Shown here: piece after piece, positions 60,263 to 64,000 of the stretch | Position numbering within the stretch: the first letter of the stretch is position 1 | Layout of the letters: each line of letters opens with the position of its first letter | Origin: Streptomyces natalensis ATCC 27448 | GTDB lineage: Bacteria; Actinomycetota; Actinomycetes; Streptomycetales; Streptomycetaceae | Length of the DNA stretch: 64,000 bases | Assembly (NCBI RefSeq): GCF_000935125.1 | Contig: NZ_JRKI01000061.1 | Location: 682,001-746,000 of the forward strand | Reading direction: 5' to 3' | Notes under the pieces: generated by a model | The model's database searches: none | What the model was told of the DNA's origin: nothing | Seen by the model: the letters and a program-made list of their open reading frames with translations, nothing else | Position numbers and translations under genes: made by a program

Positions 60263-62286
60263 GGGGAAGAGTGTTCGAGGATCTGGTTCTGATTGCGCTC
60301 CGTTCCGTGCTCGCAGCTCCTCGCCTCCCCGTAGTGATCGTGGCCGCAGCCCATGCCTTCGGCCTCCATCTCCATGGCCGCGAACCTCGGGTCGATGCTG
60401 CCGGTCACCTCCATCGGCGGGAGTACCAGCAACGGAGGCGCAGGAACGCCCTCGCAGCTCTTCAGAGCCTCCATGGCGGCTTCCCAGTGACCTTCAGTCC
60501 GCCACGCTTCAGCACGCCGCCTCACGGCGCTCCACGAGTTCCCAGAGACCTCGACCTCGTTCCACCGAGAGGCCGTCCGCAGCTTCCACAAGATCGCCGC
60601 GAACATCTCGCGCTTCGGGGCCCGCTGCTGCCGGGATCCGGGAAGCAGGTCATCCACCCGCGCCCAGTCCTCGTCGGTAATGTCAAGAGGGATCAACGTC
60701 CCGGTCTCGCGGTGCCACTCGGCCAACGGATCAGCGATGCCCTTCCGGCGAGGCTGGCCCTTGCCGGTCACCTTGATCCGGATATCCAGCAGGTCCAGCA
60801 GCTCACGGCGCTGCTCGACGGTGAAGGACTCCATCGACGGAGCCTGGGTCTCAACGATCTGAATGATCTCGTCGGCCCGCTTCTGCTGCTGCTCTGCTTC
60901 CTCCAGCCAGCGGGCAACCCGCTCGCGCTCCTGGTGCAGCTCGTCCTCCTTCTGCTGGAGTGCCTGCTTCACCTCCGCGATGGTGTCCTCATCAAGGGCG
61001 TCTCCGGCCCCCTCGCCAAGCTCCTCCTCGAAGAGGGCCGTGATCTTCGCGAGGAGCTGGCTCTTGCGGCTGGCCTTCTTCTTCGCAATCTCTGCGTCCA
61101 GCTCCGCGAGGCGCTTGCGGTAGGACTCAGCGCGGGCCGGGATGGAGCCGAGCCACTTGGCGGCCAGGTCGCGGAACTTCGCAGTGTCGGACAGCAGCGC
61201 TTCGACCTCGGTCCAGATCCGCTTCTCCACGTCAGGGGCGGGAAGCTCGTGGCACTGGCAGTCCAGTCCCAGAGGCTTGCCCATGCACCGGTAGTAGCCG
61301 ATGGGTGACTCCGCGGACTTGCCCCCGGTGTAGTAACCCCCGCACACCGAGTGCATCCGGCCCGTGAAGAGGTACTGGTTCTGGTTCTTCTTCTTGAACG
61401 TCCGCCGGTTGAGCGCCTTACGCAGGGCGGCGACCCGCTTCGGGTCGCTGATCGGGCGCGGGACCTCGATGCGGAAGATCTCAAACTGCTCTTCCTCATC
61501 GTCCTCGGAGGTGCGGGAAATCTTGAACTCGACGTAGCCGTCCAGAGCGGTGGAGTCAACGCGCTGGGCGAGGTTGCTGCCGGTCCACTCCTTTCCGTTC
61601 CGGCTGAGCTTGCCCAGGCCGTTCAGGTGCTCGGCAGCCTCATCGCGGCTGTACCCGAGATCCACCATGAGGTGTTCAACGATGGCGATGACAGTGCACT
61701 CGTCCTCGGAGAGTGCAGGGACAGCCTTCCTGCCCTTACCGACCAGGCGCACGCCGTACGGAGGCTGGCCCAGCGGCCAGCCGCCTGCGGCGAGCTTCTG
61801 GTCCCGGCCGCCGGCCGTTCGCTCCAGGATCAGCGTGTGCTCCAGCTCGGCCATGTACGAGAGGAGACTCAGCATGATGCCGAACAGCTCGTCGTCGCTG
61901 TCGATACGTCCGTCAGCGGTGGCGACACGCACGTTCAGGTGCTTGGTCGCGTTGAACACCCACAGGTGGATGTCCTCCATGGTCCGGCCGATTCGGTCGA
62001 GCTTGCCGAATACGACCAGGTCGATAAGGCCCTTCTCCATGTCGGAGGTCATCTCGTCCAGAGCAGGGCGGGAGGACTTCTTTCCGGAGACGCCACCGTC
62101 GGAGTAGACCTTGACGATCTTGTACTTGCCCGGACCGATCTTGTAGTTCAGCCAGGCGTTGCACATGTTGTCCTGGGTGTCCAGGCCGAACCCGTCGACC
62201 TGCTTCGCGGTGGAGACGCGAAGGTATACAGCTACACGAATCAGTCCACGCACCGTGCGACGGCGCGCAAGGGTACCCTTGCCCAT
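60253..62286 (-). CDS. Large serine recombinase (phage integrase)
   Basis: A 677-residue large serine integrase. The catalytic domain has VYLRVSTAKQ with nucleophile Ser25 and GKLDRIGRTMEDIHLWVF. The recombinase domain follows, then a zinc ribbon (HSVCGGYYTGGK with CHELP) and a coiled coil (about residues 400-520, AELDAEIAKKKASRKSQ). The C-terminus (about 560-610) has LDITDEDWARVDDLLPG with APKREMFAAILWKLRTASRW, a DUF4096-type helix-turn-helix normally found in IS5-family transposases, an uncommon addition. Start ATG 62286 follows AGAGGACTGAC. It appears intact. Confidence 0.9.
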   Translation of the reverse strand: MGKGTLARRRTVRGLIRVAVYLRVSTAKQVDGFGLDTQDNMCNAWLNYKIGPGKYKIVKVYSDGGVSGKKSSRPALDEMTSDMEKGLIDLVVFGKLDRIGRTMEDIHLWVFNATKHLNVRVATADGRIDSDDELFGIMLSLLSYMAELEHTLILERTAGGRDQKLAAGGWPLGQPPYGVRLVGKGRKAVPALSEDECTVIAIVEHLMVDLGYSRDEAAEHLNGLGKLSRNGKEWTGSNLAQRVDSTALDGYVEFKISRTSEDDEEEQFEIFRIEVPRPISDPKRVAALRKALNRRTFKKKNQNQYLFTGRMHSVCGGYYTGGKSAESPIGYYRCMGKPLGLDCQCHELPAPDVEKRIWTEVEALLSDTAKFRDLAAKWLGSIPARAESYRKRLAELDAEIAKKKASRKSQLLAKITALFEEELGEGAGDALDEDTIAEVKQALQQKEDELHQERERVARWLEEAEQQQKRADEIIQIVETQAPSMESFTVEQRRELLDLLDIRIKVTGKGQPRRKGIADPLAEWHRETGTLIPLDITDEDWARVDDLLPGSRQQRAPKREMFAAILWKLRTASRWNEVEVSGNSWSAVRRRAEAWRTEGHWEAAMEALKSCEGVPAPPLLVLPPMEVTGSIDPRFAAMEMEAEGMGCGHDHYGEARSCEHGTERNQNQILEHSSPRW

Positions 62287-62549
62287 GTCAGTCCTCTCGT
62301 GACTGGCCAGACCCCGGGGTGTTGGTAGCACCGCCGGGGTCACCCATGTGATGCCTGAAGCGTACAGGTAACGGATTGCTGGTCGAGTGGCCAGATGTCA
62401 ACTCGACTTCTCAGGGCGCATCATCGGTAAGGCGTCCAAACAACAGGCGGGCTAGGCACATCTCCTGAGCTTCCGTCCCTCAGTTGCCCGCCAACGAGCC
62501 ACCACATCGCCGGGAGCGGGCTCGCAGCCTTCTTGCGCCTCCCCCGGGG

Positions 62550-63232
62550 TCACTCGTCGTCCGAGTCGTCGCCAACGGCAGCGACCTCTGGATGCATTTC
62601 CTTGACCCAGTAGTCCGTGGCCATCTCCTGAGCGAGGGTGTGGGGGACACCGGCCGCTATCGCCTCCCCAGCTCCGTTCGCCGACCTCGGCATCAACCGG
62701 GACGAGGAGGCCCTTGACCGTCATCTCCATGATTCGGGCTGTCTTTTCGGCCAACTCCGCTGCCTGCTCCCTGGGGAAGCTGAAAACCAGCTCGTCGTGG
62801 ATCGGGAGGCGGATGTACTCGGTGTATCCAGCCCGATCGAGTTCGATCAGGGCTCGGGCCGTGATGTCTCTCGATGTGCTTTGGATGAAGTAGTTCAGGG
62901 CGGCGTAGATCCGGTCGCGATCCACTGGGAGACGCCGGCCCGTGCCGGTGTAGATGTAACCGGTGCGGCGGGCCTCACGCTGAAGGCGCTCGGCGAGGCG
63001 CTTGACGCCGGGGTAGGTCTCCCAGAACGCCTTGACGGCCTTCTTGGCTTCGACCTCTGAGACGCCGTACTGCTCGACAATGGCCTTCCAGCCGCCACCG
63101 AAGCAGACGGTGAAATTGGTGCCCCCGGCTGTCGGTGGGCGGCACGGCCTGAACTGCTGGCCTCCGTACTGATCCTTCCTGCTGCTCCTGCCCGAAGAGA
63201 GTCGGGCAAGGGGCCAAGGTAGCGGTTAAAAA
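62550..63232 (-). pseudogene. Phage family-A DNA polymerase, 3' fragment with frameshift
   Basis: A continuous minus-strand frame from about 63232 encodes polymerase-I-like sequence. FGGGWKAIVEQYGVSE lies just after motif B, GYIYTGTGRRLP follows, then NYFIQSTSRDITARALIEL and the motif C region IHDELVFSFPRE. An extra base near 62680 shifts the frame, after which the natural end (HTLAQEMATDYWVKEMHPEV) can be read to a stop at 62550. The 5' part, including motif A and most of motif B, is missing. Clearly non-functional. Confidence 0.8.
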
Positions 63233-63317
63233 TGCGTTGACACGGCCCGGAGTACCCAGAAAGATCCCTTGTGCCCATCACTCATCCCCGTCGCTGACCA
63301 CGACAGGAGGACACAAG

Positions 63318-63824
63318 ATGTCTGGCACCATCAACCGACCTCGCCGCTCCCGCCGCCTGGGCACCTCGGCGGCCGCGGCCGCCTGTCTCGCCCTCGGTAC
63401 GCTGGGAGTCAGTACCTCTCCCGCAAGCGCCGCGCAGGACGCCAGGACCGTTACGGCTTCCGCGATATCGGCCATACAGGCCGAGGCAGGGGCTGCCGGT
63501 CAGAAGAGCTTCACGTACACGCCGAAGCTCACGCAGCAAAAGAAGAACGGCCAGTACTACCTCTACGCAACAGCGGACTACAAAGCCCTCTCCGGGGCGG
63601 CGATGAAGAAGATCTGCGTCAACATATGGCTGAGCACCATGACCGGCACCAAGCCGATGGGGGGCGCCTGTACCGACACCATCGGAAGCGGTGGGGTCAT
63701 GACGGGGTCGGTCAAGTGCGGTTACGCCCTGTACTACGCGACGGTCTGGGCCTACGACAAGAACAACAAGGCGATCGACAGTCTGTATCGCTCCTCCACG
63801 AAGGGTCCCTACTGCCCCGAATAG
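63318..63824 (+). CDS. Small secreted protein of unknown function
   Basis: A 168-residue exported protein. The signal peptide is about 41 residues, with a basic RPRRSRRLG head, Ala-rich core and cleavage after SPASA. The mature part is Tyr/Lys-rich with four cysteines (KKICVN, GGACTD, VKCGYA and GPYCPE) that could form two disulphides. No family recognised. The ATG follows CAGGAGGACACAAG. It sits just beyond the prophage remnant and is followed by a strong bidirectional terminator, so it may be cargo or ordinary chromosome. Confidence 0.75.
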   Translation: MSGTINRPRRSRRLGTSAAAAACLALGTLGVSTSPASAAQDARTVTASAISAIQAEAGAAGQKSFTYTPKLTQQKKNGQYYLYATADYKALSGAAMKKICVNIWLSTMTGTKPMGGACTDTIGSGGVMTGSVKCGYALYYATVWAYDKNNKAIDSLYRSSTKGPYCPE

Positions 63825-63844
63825 GTCGTATGGATCGCAGCTGA

Positions 63845-63882
63845 GAAGAGGGCCGCTGTCCGGTCGGACAGCGGCCCTCTTC
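63845..63882. terminator. Strong bidirectional terminator
   Basis: An 18-bp perfect stem (63845-63862 with 63865-63882) and a 2-base nominal loop, between the convergent secreted-protein and permease genes. TTC ends the plus side. Confidence 0.88.
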
Positions 63883-63886
63883 GTCA

Positions 63887-64000
63887 TCAGGCGGTGGCCG
63901 ACCGATACTTGCGCACCGCGAGGGTGTGGAAGACCACGATGATCAGTACCGACCAGAGGATCGAGGCGATCACCGGGTGCTCCATGGGCCAGGCGCCGGT
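63887..64000 (-). CDS. ABC-2 (DrrB-type) permease, 3' end only
   Basis: The last 37 codons of an ABC-2 permease on the minus strand, running off the window edge. They encode GAWPMEHPVIASILWS through the C-terminus RKYRSATA. This end closely resembles that of the broken permease at 59517, so the two are tandem paralogues or the same ancestral operon split by the prophage. Nothing can be said about the upstream part. Confidence 0.75.
   Translation of the reverse strand, partial: TGAWPMEHPVIASILWSVLIIVVFHTLAVRKYRSATA

Larger units (their letters stand above)
60253..63232 (-). mobile_element. Prophage remnant inserted in an ABC-2 permease gene
   Basis: Contains a large serine integrase and a decayed phage family-A DNA polymerase, both on the minus strand, with nothing else phage-like. 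Base composition is lower in GC than the core (for example AAG/GAA-rich integrase). The left end is the permease junction near 60250. The right end is uncertain and is put here at the end of the polymerase similarity. Most of the phage genome has been lost. Confidence 0.7.

Overview
This is high-GC actinobacterial DNA, almost certainly a Streptomyces chromosome. The supporting signs are dense ATGA-overlapping operons, a DasR-type operator, a mycothiol conjugate amidase, rare TTA codons, and a gene neighbourhood (PEP carboxykinase, hemolysin III, mca, DUF4307, greA) that I recall from the SCO4965-SCO4984 region of S. coelicolor. That synteny is from memory and was not checked.

Layout. 0-7.6 kb: a minus-strand Tad/Flp pilus assembly operon (zinc-ribbon protein, CpaB, TadZ, two TadE-like proteins, TadA, TadB, TadC). 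7.8-11.6 kb: secreted hydrolases (GH18 chitinase under a dre-like operator, S1 protease, M14 zinc carboxypeptidase). 11.7-13.05 kb: a solitary TnpB element. 13.1-20.2 kb: a D-amino-acid utilisation locus (GntP permease, RidA, IclR regulator, PfkB sugar kinase, DTA-fold deaminase, D-aminoacylase) around a divergent promoter carrying GTTGC/GCAAC half-sites. 20.2-35 kb: mostly core genes (KAP-NTPase/receiver fusion, alaA, pckG, hemolysin III, MFS/TetR drug-efflux pair, MerR/amidase pair, CurA-type reductase, YyaL). These are followed by a tiny stand-alone leucyl-tRNA-synthetase editing-domain gene and a TIM-barrel protein.

36.8-51.8 kb is the centrepiece: a minus-strand phosphonate natural-product cluster. 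Phosphoenolpyruvate mutase (EDK-x5-NS signature) and a two-subunit phosphonopyruvate decarboxylase should make phosphonoacetaldehyde. A 4-hydroxy-2-oxovalerate-aldolase homologue, an HprK-like P-loop kinase, a YjbQ-type protein, a class-V aminotransferase, two ATP-grasp ligases, a metallophosphoesterase, a glutaredoxin-like protein and an MFS exporter follow in one nearly gapless operon. PepM, split Ppd and a DmpG-like aldolase together resemble the gene logic of the APPA antibiotics rhizocticin and plumbemycin, which inhibit threonine synthase. Strikingly, the cluster also carries its own aspartate kinase, homoserine dehydrogenase and amino-acid permease, which would push carbon into the pathway such an inhibitor would block. 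Four cluster genes have in-frame TTA codons (bldA dependence), and repeats of CGTACGGATCTT sit just upstream of the first gene. No pathway-specific regulator is visible.

51.8-59.4 kb returns to core DNA: a gene-poor 1.4 kb stretch, a 1094-residue STAND/TPR ATPase, a small membrane protein, mca, DUF4307 and greA. 59.5-63.9 kb is a wrecked prophage: a large serine integrase whose stop codon lies in an ABC-2 permease reading frame, a decayed family-A DNA polymerase, and the 5'-truncated, frameshifted permease. A small secreted protein and the 3' end of a second, related permease close the window.
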